From JANLYQ01 sp031365725 (lineage in GTDB: Bacteria > Actinomycetota > Actinomycetes > JACCUZ01), in the NCBI GenBank assembly GCA_031365725.1, contig JANLYQ010000023.1, forward strand, positions 1 through 10,041: a DNA stretch of 10,041 nt, given 5' to 3'. Each line of letters opens with the position of its first letter. Position 1 is the first letter of the stretch. This document shows positions 1-6,786 of the stretch, one piece after another. Both the position numbers and the translations under genes were made by a program. The notes beneath the pieces were generated by a model that did no database searches, was not told the DNA's origin, and worked only from the letters and a program-made list of their open reading frames with translations.

Positions 1-819
<819 letters not shown>

Positions 820-840
820 GCACAGCAGTCACCTCGCTAG

Positions 841-896
841 ACGCCCGGCGCTGACCTCCGCCTAGCGCGTGCCGGTCGTGCCGGGCGTGTTTGTTG
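841..896. terminator. possible bidirectional terminator between convergent clpX and the minus-strand gene
   Basis: A perfect 9-bp inverted repeat, ACGCCCGGC (841-849) and GCCGGGCGT (880-888), encloses a 30-nt loop and is followed on the plus strand by GTTTGTTG. A second 6-bp pair, CGCTAG (835-840) with CTAGCG (862-867), overlaps the first and competes with it. The position, just after the clpX stop and across the stop of the opposing gene, suits transcription termination. The loop is long and there is no clean U-tract, so this is only a candidate. Confidence 0.3.
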
Positions 897-1683
897 TGCT
901 GCGCGTGCTGCTGGTGGCGCTCGCGCTGGTGGCTCGCGTCGCGGCCGCCCACGCCTGGTCGGTCGCCGCCGCCACCTGGGCGAGGGGTAGCCGAGCCCGC
1001 ACGGTGACCGTGGCGGGAGCCCCGGACCGTACGCAGACCAGAGAGCCGGACCCGTCCCGGCCGCAGACGTCGTGCCGCAGGAAGATCTGTCGCCCCTCGA
1101 CTCCGGCGGCAAGCAGCTCGACGTCGACGTCGGCGGGGCCCGCTTGGGCGATCACCCGCAGGATGACGCCGGACCCGGTCCGGTAGGCGGCGGCGGCTGC
1201 GGCCGCATGGTTCCGCCGTTGCGCCGCCCGGGCCAGAGCGGCAACGCCGGGGCGAGCAACCGGCCGCGCCGGACCGGCGCGATGAGCTTGCCCGTGCTGC
1301 AGCAGCGTCCTCGGCAGGGCAGGCGCACGCTGCCGCAGGGCGGCTGCACCGGCGTCTCCGCTGCCCGCCGAGGCGGGAGCGGCGTCACCACCCAGGTGCA
1401 TCAGCGCGGCCAGGTCGCTGAGCCGAGCCACGCCCAGCAGCAGCAGCACGAGACACAACACAGCGATCGCCAGGACCTTGCGGGCTACCCGCATCACCGG
1501 GGGCGGTGAGGCAACTAGATCCTCGGCATCGACGCTGGCCAGCACGGTCTCGCCGAGCCGGAGCGTGCTGCTGCCACGCTCGGGCTGGTCGCCGTACCGG
1601 ACGGGATGCCGCGTGGCGAAGAAGTCGAGGTCGGCGGGTTCCCGGCTCGGCATCCCGAACGCGACATGCTCGGTGCGCTTCAT
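862..1683 (-). CDS. hypothetical single-pass membrane protein, function unknown
   Basis: I do not recognise this 273-residue protein. The ATG at 1683 is chosen because GAGGTGG lies a few bases upstream on the minus strand and the frame has high G/C in third codon positions; a longer in-frame start at 1818 would run through the repeat cluster and is rejected. Residues 1-64 are mixed polar and look cytoplasmic. A basic stretch (Arg65, Arg68, Lys69) precedes one strong transmembrane segment at about 69-87. After it come an Ala/Gly/Arg-rich low-complexity region (about 100-168), a more ordered part at about 171-235 with two cysteines (207, 217) separated by Gly/Ser, and a Ser/Thr-rich tail (250-273). 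By the positive-inside rule the C-terminal part should be outside, where the cysteines could form a disulfide. It loosely recalls small Tad/secretion accessory proteins, but no diagnostic motif supports that. It is downstream of and in the same direction as valS, with no -10-like TANNNT in the gap, so it may be co-transcribed. Overlapping plus-strand frames look like shadows. Confidence 0.6.
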   Translation of the reverse strand: MKRTEHVAFGMPSREPADLDFFATRHPVRYGDQPERGSSTLRLGETVLASVDAEDLVASPPPVMRVARKVLAIAVLCLVLLLLGVARLSDLAALMHLGGDAAPASAGSGDAGAAALRQRAPALPRTLLQHGQAHRAGPARPVARPGVAALARAAQRRNHAAAAAAAYRTGSGVILRVIAQAGPADVDVELLAAGVEGRQIFLRHDVCGRDGSGSLVCVRSGAPATVTVRARLPLAQVAAATDQAWAAATRATSASATSSTRSTTNTPGTTGTR

Positions 1684-1759
1684 GACCCACCTCGGAGGTT
1701 CTGCACTCAGCAGAGTCCTCGGCAGCGCCCTGTAGTCCCTTGAGCAGCCAGCACGTCCT

Positions 1760-1819
1760 GGCCGCGAGTGGCGGAACCTGGCGGTTTCTCCGCGGCCGTG
1801 ACGACCAGGTTCCGCCACT
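1760..1819 (-). terminator. candidate valS terminator/attenuator hairpin inside the repeat cluster
   Basis: In the valS transcript, AGUGGCGGAACCUGG (from 1819-1805) can pair perfectly over 15 bp with CCAGGUUCCGCCACU (from 1781-1767). It lies about 77 nt past the valS stop codon and upstream of the next codirectional gene, so it may end or weaken read-through or protect the valS 3' end. No U-tract follows, so intrinsic termination is uncertain; actinobacterial terminators often lack one. Confidence 0.35.
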
Positions 1820-1880
1820 GGATGCAGCGGGACGACCAGGTTCCGCCACTCGATGCGGCGGGACGACCAGGTTCCGCCAC
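1767..1880. repeat. 31-nt tandem repeat cluster with one inverted core copy
   Basis: GACGACCAGGTTCCGCCAC occurs at 1800-1818, 1831-1849 and 1862-1880, exactly 31 nt apart. The 12-nt linkers TGGATGCAGCGG (1819-1830) and TCGATGCGGCGG (1850-1861) differ at only two positions, so this is a tandem array of about 2.6 units rather than isolated sites. The core also appears inverted as AGTGGCGGAACCTGG at 1767-1781, making a perfect 15-bp inverted repeat with 1805-1819 around a 23-nt loop. A second inverted pair, GGCCGCG (1760-1766) and CGCGGCC (1791-1797), interleaves with it, so both stems can form only as a pseudoknot or in alternation. The cluster sits in the 212-nt gap between the valS stop and the downstream membrane-protein gene; the rest of that gap (1684-1759, 1881-1895) shows nothing else recognisable beyond the downstream ribosome binding site. 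Confidence 0.9.
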
Positions 1881-1895
1881 GGGCGTGCCGCGGGG

Positions 1896-4502
1896 TCAGA
1901 GCGTGACGGTCGCCGCCAACGCCGAGTCGCCCGGCGCCATCGTGAGCTCGCGCACGCTGCCGGTGGCCTTCAGGTCACCTGTCGCGAGCGACACCCGGTC
2001 GAGGGCGTCCTGGGGCCCGGTCACCGTTGCCGCAGCGACCTCGGTGCGCATGGAGGTCTTGGCCTCGGACTTCGCCTTGCGTACGGCGGCCAGCACGACC
2101 GACACGTCCCGCAGCACCGCCGGATCGGCGCCGGCAGCGGTACCCGACACCTCCTCGGCGGTCGGCCACGACGAGCGGTGCACCGACCCGTCCTGCCACC
2201 ACGACCAGGCTTCCTCGGTGACGAAAGGCAGGAACGGCGCGAACAACCTCAGTTGCACCGACAGAGCGAGCGCCAGGGTCGCCCTGGCGCTGTCGGCGGG
2301 GGCTGCTCCGCGACCGCCGTACGCGCGATCCTTGACGAGCTCGAGGTAGTCGTCGCAGAAGGTCCAGAAGAACGACTCGGTGACCTCGAGCGCACGGGTG
2401 TACTCGTAGGCGTCGAGGGCAGCGGTGGCCTCGGCGACCACGGCGGCGAGAGCGGCGAGCAGTGAGCGGTCCAGCGGGTCGACCACCGCGGAGGAATCGA
2501 GGACGGCATCCCTGGAGCCGGCAGGGCCAGAAACGGAATCGAAGGACAGCGCGAACTTGCTGGCGTTGAGCACCTTGATGGCGAGGCGACGCCCGATCTT
2601 CATCTGCGCCTCGTCGAACGGGCTGTCGGTGCCCGGTCGCGCCCCGGCCGCCCGCCAGCGCACCGCGTCGGAGCCGTATCGCTCGAGGATCTCGGTGGGC
2701 ACCACGACGTTGCCCTTGGACTTCGACATCTTCTTGCGGTCCGGGTCGACGACTAAGCCCGAGATCGCGGCGTGCGACCACGGCACCGAGCCGTGCTCGT
2801 AGTGCGCGCGCACGACGGTCGCGAACAGCCAGGTGCGGATGATCTCGTGCGCCTGCGGGCGCAGGTCCATCGGGAAGGTCCGCGCGAACAGGTCGGGGTC
2901 ACGCTCCCAGCCGCAGACCACCTGCGGTGACAGCGACGAGGTGGCCCAGGTGTCCATCACGTCAGGGTCGGCGGTGAAGCCACCCGGGGTGTCACGCTGG
3001 TCGTCGGTGAAGCCGGCCGGTGCCTGCGAGGCCGGGTCGACCGGCAGGTCGGCCTCGTCGGCCAGCAGCGGCGCGTCGTGCAGCGGCAGCCCGTCGGCGT
3101 CGAGGGGATACCAGACCGGGAACGGCACGCCGAAGAACCGTTGCCGGCTGATCAGCCAGTCGCCCTGCAACCCGTTGACCCAGTTCTCGTAGCGGTGCCG
3201 CATGAAGTCCGGCACCCAGGCGATCTCGCGGCCGCGCTCGACGAACGTCGCCCGCAGGTCCTCGTCGCGCCCGCCGTTGCGGATGTACCACTGCCGGCTG
3301 GTGACGATCTCCAGCGGCTTGTCGCCGTTCTCGTAGAAGTTGGCCATCCGCTGGGTGGGGGTCGGCTCGCCGACCAGGTCACCGGAGGCGCGCAGTGCCT
3401 CCACCATCGCCGTCCGCGCCGAGAACGTGGTCTTGCCGGCAAGCTCGGCGTACGCCGCCACCGCCGCGTCCGTCGTCAGCCACTCGGGGGTGTCGCGCAG
3501 CAGCCGACCGTCGCGTCCGACCACCGAACGCGTCGGCAGGTCCAGCTCGCGCCACCAGATGACGTCGGTGAGGTCACCGAAGGTGCAGCACATCGCGATG
3601 CCCGCGCCCTTGTCGGGCTCGGCGCCCGGGTGCGCGAGCACCGGCACCTCGACGCCGAAGACCGGCGAGCTGACCGTCGTACCGAACAGGGGTTGATAGC
3701 GCTCGTCGTCGGGGTGCGCGATCAGCGCGACGCATGCCGGCACGAGCTCGGGGCGGGTGGTCTCGATGTGCACCGGGCCACGGCTGCCATCGGTCGGGTG
3801 GAAGGCGACGCGGTGGTAGTGGCCGGGGTACTCGCGGGCCTCGAGCTCGGCCTGGGCCACCGCGGTCTGGAACGTGACGTCCCACAGGCTCGGTGCCTCG
3901 CGCTGGTAGGCCTCACCGCGGGCCAGGTTCCGCAGGAAGGCCCGCTGCGAGGCAGTGATCGAGGCGACGCCGATCGTCGTGTAGTTGTGCGTCCAGTCGA
4001 CCGAGAGACCGACCTGGCGCCACAGGTCCTCGTAGGCCGTCTCGACCTGTTCGGTCCACGTCTCGCACAGCTCGATGAAGTTGCGCCGCGAGATCGGCAC
4101 CTGGCGCTTGGCGTCGGGCTTGTCGGGCAGCACGAAGTCGGGGTCATAGGGCAGCGAAGGGTCGCAGCGCACCCCGAAGTCGTTCTGCACCCTGCGCTCG
4201 GTCGGCAGGCCGTTGTCGTCCCAGCCCATCGGGTAGAACACCTCCCGCCCGCGCATCCGCTGGAACCGCGCGATGACGTCGGTGTGGGTATAGCTGAAGA
4301 CATGCCCCACATGCAGCGAGCCGCTGACCGTAGGCGGCGGGGTGTCGATGGAGTAGACCTGCTCGCGAGTCTTGCTGCGGTCGAAGAGGTAGGTGCCCTC
4401 GCGCTCCCACACCTCGATCCACCGCGCCTCGAGCCCCTCGAGGGTGGGCTTGTCCGGCACCCGCGCGCCACTGGTCGCGAGGTCGGTCTGCTGCTGCTCC
4501 AT
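1896..4502 (-). CDS. valS: valyl-tRNA synthetase, archaeal/Rickettsia-like subtype
   Basis: Class I synthetase that activates valine, charges tRNA-Val and edits mischarged threonine in the cytoplasm. The 868-residue protein has the HIGH signature as HVGH (residues 64-67), KMSKS at 591-595 (2718-2732), the editing (CP1) domain with TTRPE at 248-252 and a following KGAGIAMCCTFGD stretch, and an anticodon-binding helical domain in roughly the last 200 residues. The segment GWDDNGLPTERR (93-104) marks the subtype found in archaea, Rickettsia and some Actinobacteria; the E. coli/Mycobacterium form has GTDHAGIATQ there. It ends without the C-terminal coiled-coil arm of the bacterial form. ATG 4502 is chosen because a longer frame to 4631 would overlap folC and because a -10-like TAGGAT sits 8 nt upstream, suggesting a leaderless mRNA. 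It runs opposite to clpX and folC, whereas in Streptomyces and Mycobacterium valS and folC share direction. The key catalytic motifs visible are intact. Confidence 0.97.
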   Translation of the reverse strand: MEQQQTDLATSGARVPDKPTLEGLEARWIEVWEREGTYLFDRSKTREQVYSIDTPPPTVSGSLHVGHVFSYTHTDVIARFQRMRGREVFYPMGWDDNGLPTERRVQNDFGVRCDPSLPYDPDFVLPDKPDAKRQVPISRRNFIELCETWTEQVETAYEDLWRQVGLSVDWTHNYTTIGVASITASQRAFLRNLARGEAYQREAPSLWDVTFQTAVAQAELEAREYPGHYHRVAFHPTDGSRGPVHIETTRPELVPACVALIAHPDDERYQPLFGTTVSSPVFGVEVPVLAHPGAEPDKGAGIAMCCTFGDLTDVIWWRELDLPTRSVVGRDGRLLRDTPEWLTTDAAVAAYAELAGKTTFSARTAMVEALRASGDLVGEPTPTQRMANFYENGDKPLEIVTSRQWYIRNGGRDEDLRATFVERGREIAWVPDFMRHRYENWVNGLQGDWLISRQRFFGVPFPVWYPLDADGLPLHDAPLLADEADLPVDPASQAPAGFTDDQRDTPGGFTADPDVMDTWATSSLSPQVVCGWERDPDLFARTFPMDLRPQAHEIIRTWLFATVVRAHYEHGSVPWSHAAISGLVVDPDRKKMSKSKGNVVVPTEILERYGSDAVRWRAAGARPGTDSPFDEAQMKIGRRLAIKVLNASKFALSFDSVSGPAGSRDAVLDSSAVVDPLDRSLLAALAAVVAEATAALDAYEYTRALEVTESFFWTFCDDYLELVKDRAYGGRGAAPADSARATLALALSVQLRLFAPFLPFVTEEAWSWWQDGSVHRSSWPTAEEVSGTAAGADPAVLRDVSVVLAAVRKAKSEAKTSMRTEVAAATVTGPQDALDRVSLATGDLKATGSVRELTMAPGDSALAATVTL

Positions 4503-4510
4503 GGCCGCAG

Positions 4511-4516
4511 ATCCTA
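4511..4516 (-). promoter_or_regulatory. -10 element of a probable leaderless valS promoter
   Basis: On the minus strand TAGGAT lies 8 nt before the valS ATG (4502), fitting the actinobacterial TANNNT -10 pattern with transcription beginning at or beside the start codon. No convincing Shine-Dalgarno and no clear -35 hexamer is visible. Its expected -35 position falls on the opposing folC -10. Confidence 0.55.
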
Positions 4517-4531
4517 CGGGGGGCGGCTGCC

Positions 4532-4537
4532 TAGACT
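4532..4537 (+). promoter_or_regulatory. -10 element of a probable leaderless folC promoter
   Basis: TAGACT is followed by 7 nt (CGGCGGC) and then the GTG at 4545, the spacing expected when transcription starts at the first base of the start codon. No ribosome binding site precedes either the GTG or the alternative ATG at 4554. No recognisable -35 is seen; that position overlaps the valS -10. Confidence 0.5.
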
Positions 4538-4544
4538 CGGCGGC

Positions 4545-5915
4545 GTGAGCAGCATGAGCGGTGCGCAGGGCGTCAGCAACCAGCGGCTGGCCGAGGTGGA
4601 GCGGGCGATCCTGTCCCGAACGCCCGAGCACACCGTCGACCCGTCGCTGGCGCGGGTGAAGGCCGTGCTCGACCTGCTCGGCTCACCGGAGCGCGCGACG
4701 CCGGTGATCCTGGTGGCCGGCACCAACGGCAAGACCTCGACGACCCGCATGATCGAGGCGCTGCTGCGCGGGTTCGGCCTGCGCACCGGACAGTTCACCA
4801 GCCCACACCTGCACTCGGTGCGTGAACGCATCGCCTTCGACGGCGAGCCGATCACCCCCGACCGGTTCGTGGCGACCTACGACGACGTGGCGCCCTATCT
4901 CGAGATCGTCGACGCGCGCAGTGACATACCGCTGTCGTTCTTCGAGGTCCTCACCGTCATGGCGTACGCCGCCTTCGCCGACGCCCCCGTGGACGTCGCC
5001 GTGGTCGAGGTCGGCATGGGCGGCACGTGGGACTCGACCAACGCCGCCGACGCGCAGGTCGCGGTGGTGATGCCCATCGCCATGGACCACATGCACATCT
5101 TGGGCGAGTCGCTCACCGAGATTGCCGAGAACAAGGCCGGCATCCTCACCAAGGGGTCCTACGGCGTCATCGCCGAGCAGCAGCCGGAGGCGGCCGAGGT
5201 GCTGCTGGCCCGCTCGGTCGAGGTCGGGGCGATGATCGCCCGCGAGGGTCTCGAGTTCGGCCTGTTGGCCCGCACCGTGGCGGTCGGCGGTCAGGTCCTG
5301 ACGCTGCGCGGCCTGGCCGGTGAGTTCGACGAGATCTTCCTGCCGTTGCTCGGGCAGCACCAGGCGCACAACGCGGCGGCTGCCCTCGCCGCGGTCGAGG
5401 CGTTCCTCGGCGGCGCGCACGCCGAGCGCGGGTCGCTTCCCGCCGACATCGTGCGCACCGCCTTCGCCGGTGTCACCTCGCCCGGTCGGCTCGAGACCGT
5501 GCGCAGCTCGCCCACCGTGCTGCTCGACGCCGCCCACAACCCGGCTGGTGCGGCGGCGACGGCCGCGGCGATCCAGGACTCCTACAGTTTCACCCGGCTG
5601 GTCGGGGTCTTCGCCGCCATGGCGGACAAGGACGTGCGCGGCATGCTCGAGGCGTTGGAACCGGTGCTCGCCGAGGTCGTCGTGACGACCTCCACCTCGC
5701 AGCGGGCGATGCCGCTCGACGACTTGGCGGCCGTCGCGGTCGACGTCTTCGGTGCCGACCGGGTGGAGGTCAGCGCGCGGCTCGACGACGCGCTCGAGTC
5801 CGCGGTGGCACTGGCCGAGGAGGACGCCAACTTCGGTGGCTCCGGCGTCCTGGTCACCGGCTCGATCGTCACCGTGGCCGAGGCGCGGGCGCTGCTGGGC
5901 GCAGACCCGCTGTGA
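4545..5915 (+). CDS. folC: bifunctional folylpolyglutamate synthase / dihydrofolate synthase
   Basis: Adds glutamate to dihydropteroate and/or glutamyl residues to reduced folates using ATP, in cytoplasmic folate synthesis and retention. From the GTG start it is 456 residues, a normal length for the family. Visible signatures are the P-loop GTNGKTS (59-65, from 4719), the folate-loop segment FTSPHLHSVRER (starting about 84), the VEVGMGGTWDSTN segment typical of the Mur-ligase superfamily, DHMHILG and ENKAGI (ligand and Mg/carbamylated-Lys region), GQHQAHNAAAA, and the C-terminal-domain motif DAAHNPAG (328-335). GTG 4545 is preferred over ATG 4554 because the -10-like TAGACT is 7 nt upstream; either start gives an intact protein. 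Whether both activities are present cannot be decided from sequence alone. The TGA overlaps the start of the DUF4233 gene, indicating translational coupling. Confidence 0.97.
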   Translation: MSSMSGAQGVSNQRLAEVERAILSRTPEHTVDPSLARVKAVLDLLGSPERATPVILVAGTNGKTSTTRMIEALLRGFGLRTGQFTSPHLHSVRERIAFDGEPITPDRFVATYDDVAPYLEIVDARSDIPLSFFEVLTVMAYAAFADAPVDVAVVEVGMGGTWDSTNAADAQVAVVMPIAMDHMHILGESLTEIAENKAGILTKGSYGVIAEQQPEAAEVLLARSVEVGAMIAREGLEFGLLARTVAVGGQVLTLRGLAGEFDEIFLPLLGQHQAHNAAAALAAVEAFLGGAHAERGSLPADIVRTAFAGVTSPGRLETVRSSPTVLLDAAHNPAGAAATAAAIQDSYSFTRLVGVFAAMADKDVRGMLEALEPVLAEVVVTTSTSQRAMPLDDLAAVAVDVFGADRVEVSARLDDALESAVALAEEDANFGGSGVLVTGSIVTVAEARALLGADPL

Positions 5916-6229
5916 GAGGCATCTGCTCGGCGGTCCTGGTGTTCGAGGGGCTCGTCGTCTTCCTCGCCACCTTGGTCGCGCGCGACCTCACCGACATCGA
6001 CCACGCCACCCTGTGGTGGGTCGGCGGCCCCGCCGCACTGCTCTGCGTGCTGCTCGTCGGCGTGCTCGGCCGCCCGGGTGGCTATCTGGCCGGCTCGGTC
6101 CTGCAGGTGGCTCTGGTCGCCTCGGGTGTCGTCGTACCCGTGATGTTCTTCCTCGGCCTGCTCTTCGGCGGACTGTGGTTCCTGGCGCTGCACCTGGGGC
6201 GCAAGGTCGAGCGGCGCCAGGCCCAGTAG
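5912..6229 (+). CDS. DUF4233 family small membrane protein
   Basis: A 105-residue, very hydrophobic protein with about four transmembrane segments (roughly 5-23, 34-53, 58-78 and 79-96) and a basic C-terminal end (GRKVERR). No catalytic motif is visible. The GTG start overlaps the folC stop in a GTGA arrangement, so it is probably translated by coupling with folC. A protein of this size and topology sits between folC and ndk in many Actinobacteria, which is the main reason for the DUF4233 assignment; its function is unknown. Its TAG stop codon forms part of the -10-like TAGCCT ahead of ndk. Confidence 0.88.
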   Translation: MRGICSAVLVFEGLVVFLATLVARDLTDIDHATLWWVGGPAALLCVLLVGVLGRPGGYLAGSVLQVALVASGVVVPVMFFLGLLFGGLWFLALHLGRKVERRQAQ

Positions 6230-6232
6230 CCT
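6227..6232 (+). promoter_or_regulatory. possible -10 element of a leaderless ndk promoter
   Basis: TAGCCT fits TANNNT and is followed by 8 nt and then the ndk GTG (6241), the same geometry as upstream of valS. It includes the stop codon of the preceding gene. No Shine-Dalgarno is visible before ndk. Part of the match (TAG) is imposed by the stop codon, so confidence is lower than for valS and folC. Confidence 0.4.
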
Positions 6233-6240
6233 TGCGCCTC

Positions 6241-6654
6241 GTGACCGAGCGAAGCCTGGTGCTGATCAAGCCTGATGCCGTCCGTCGTGGGCTGGTGGGT
6301 GAGGTGCTGGCGCGGTTCGAGCGCAAGGGGCTGACCCTCGTGGCCATGGACCTGCGCTCGATCGACGGCGAGACCGCCGACCGGCACTACGCCGAGCACC
6401 TCGAGCAGCCGTGGTACCCGCCTCTGCGCGCCTTCATCACCTCCGGCCGGTCGGTGGCGATGGTGCTCGAGGGCGACGAGGCGATCGCGGTGATCCGGGG
6501 CATCAACGGTGCGACCGACGGCCGGGCTGCTGTTGCCGGCACGATCCGCGGCGACTTCTCGCTGTCCAACCGGGAGAACCTCGTGCATGCCTCCGACTCA
6601 CCCGAGTCGGCCGCGCGAGAGATCGCGATCTTCTTCCCCGCGCTGACCGCCTGA
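6241..6654 (+). CDS. ndk: nucleoside diphosphate kinase
   Basis: Transfers the gamma-phosphate of ATP to other (d)NDPs through a phosphohistidine, balancing nucleotide pools in the cytoplasm. The 137-residue length is standard. The catalytic histidine is His116 in NLVHASDSPESA, the family signature; nucleotide-binding residues Lys10 (LIKPDAV), Tyr50, Arg86, Thr92, Arg103 and Asn113 are in place. The GTG at 6241 gives the canonical N-terminus (V)TERSLVLIKPD. It starts 11 nt after the DUF4233 stop with no visible ribosome binding site but a -10-like TAGCCT 8 nt upstream, suggesting its own leaderless transcript in addition to read-through from folC. The 132 nt between ndk and mreB hold no further gene and no convincing terminator. 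Confidence 0.97.
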   Translation: MTERSLVLIKPDAVRRGLVGEVLARFERKGLTLVAMDLRSIDGETADRHYAEHLEQPWYPPLRAFITSGRSVAMVLEGDEAIAVIRGINGATDGRAAVAGTIRGDFSLSNRENLVHASDSPESAAREIAIFFPALTA

Positions 6655-6744
6655 CTTCTCCACTGTCGGTCCCTCGGCTGGTGACGGTCCGGTAAAGGCC
6701 GCAGATCCCGGCGCGTGCAGCCGGATCGAGCGTGGTTGCCCACC

Positions 6745-6750
6745 TACGAT
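6745..6750 (+). promoter_or_regulatory. possible -10 element of the mre operon promoter
   Basis: TACGAT matches the actinobacterial -10 pattern TANNNT and lies 36 nt before the mreB ATG. A start near 6757 would give a leader of about 30 nt that includes the GGAAGG ribosome binding site (6774-6779), so position and leader agree with each other. No good -35 hexamer is seen at 16-18 nt spacing. Confidence 0.35.
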
Positions 6751-6786
6751 CGACACGCTCTGGCAGTCACTCCGGAAGGCCCCGCC

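Noticed and set aside
1072..1509. Plus-strand ORF opposite the 862-1683 gene
   Set aside because: Composition is Gly/Arg/Gln-rich with no hydrophobic core or motif and no ribosome binding site; the minus frame has a membrane segment and a good Shine-Dalgarno.
1800..1880. CRISPR-like array
   Set aside because: Spacing is regular, but the 12-nt linkers are nearly identical to one another and too short for spacers, there are under three units, and no cas gene is near.
3078..4544. Long plus-strand extension upstream of folC across valS
   Set aside because: It is the antisense shadow of valS in G+C-rich DNA; the folC family signature and start geometry place the true start at 4545.
4503..4544. 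T-box or other riboswitch ahead of valS
   Set aside because: The gap is only 42 bp and likely gives a leaderless mRNA, leaving no room for a leader structure.
4503..4631. N-terminal extension of valS to 4631
   Set aside because: It would overlap the beginning of folC by more than 80 nt and adds a low-complexity stretch absent from ValRS; ATG 4502 fits better.
6655..6744. Terminator after ndk
   Set aside because: Only short imperfect pairings are visible (for example around 6700-6725) and no strong stem or U-tract.
6715..6786. GTG start giving a 24-residue extension of MreB
   Set aside because: It covers the probable promoter and lacks MreB-like sequence; ATG 6787 has GGAAGG at good distance.
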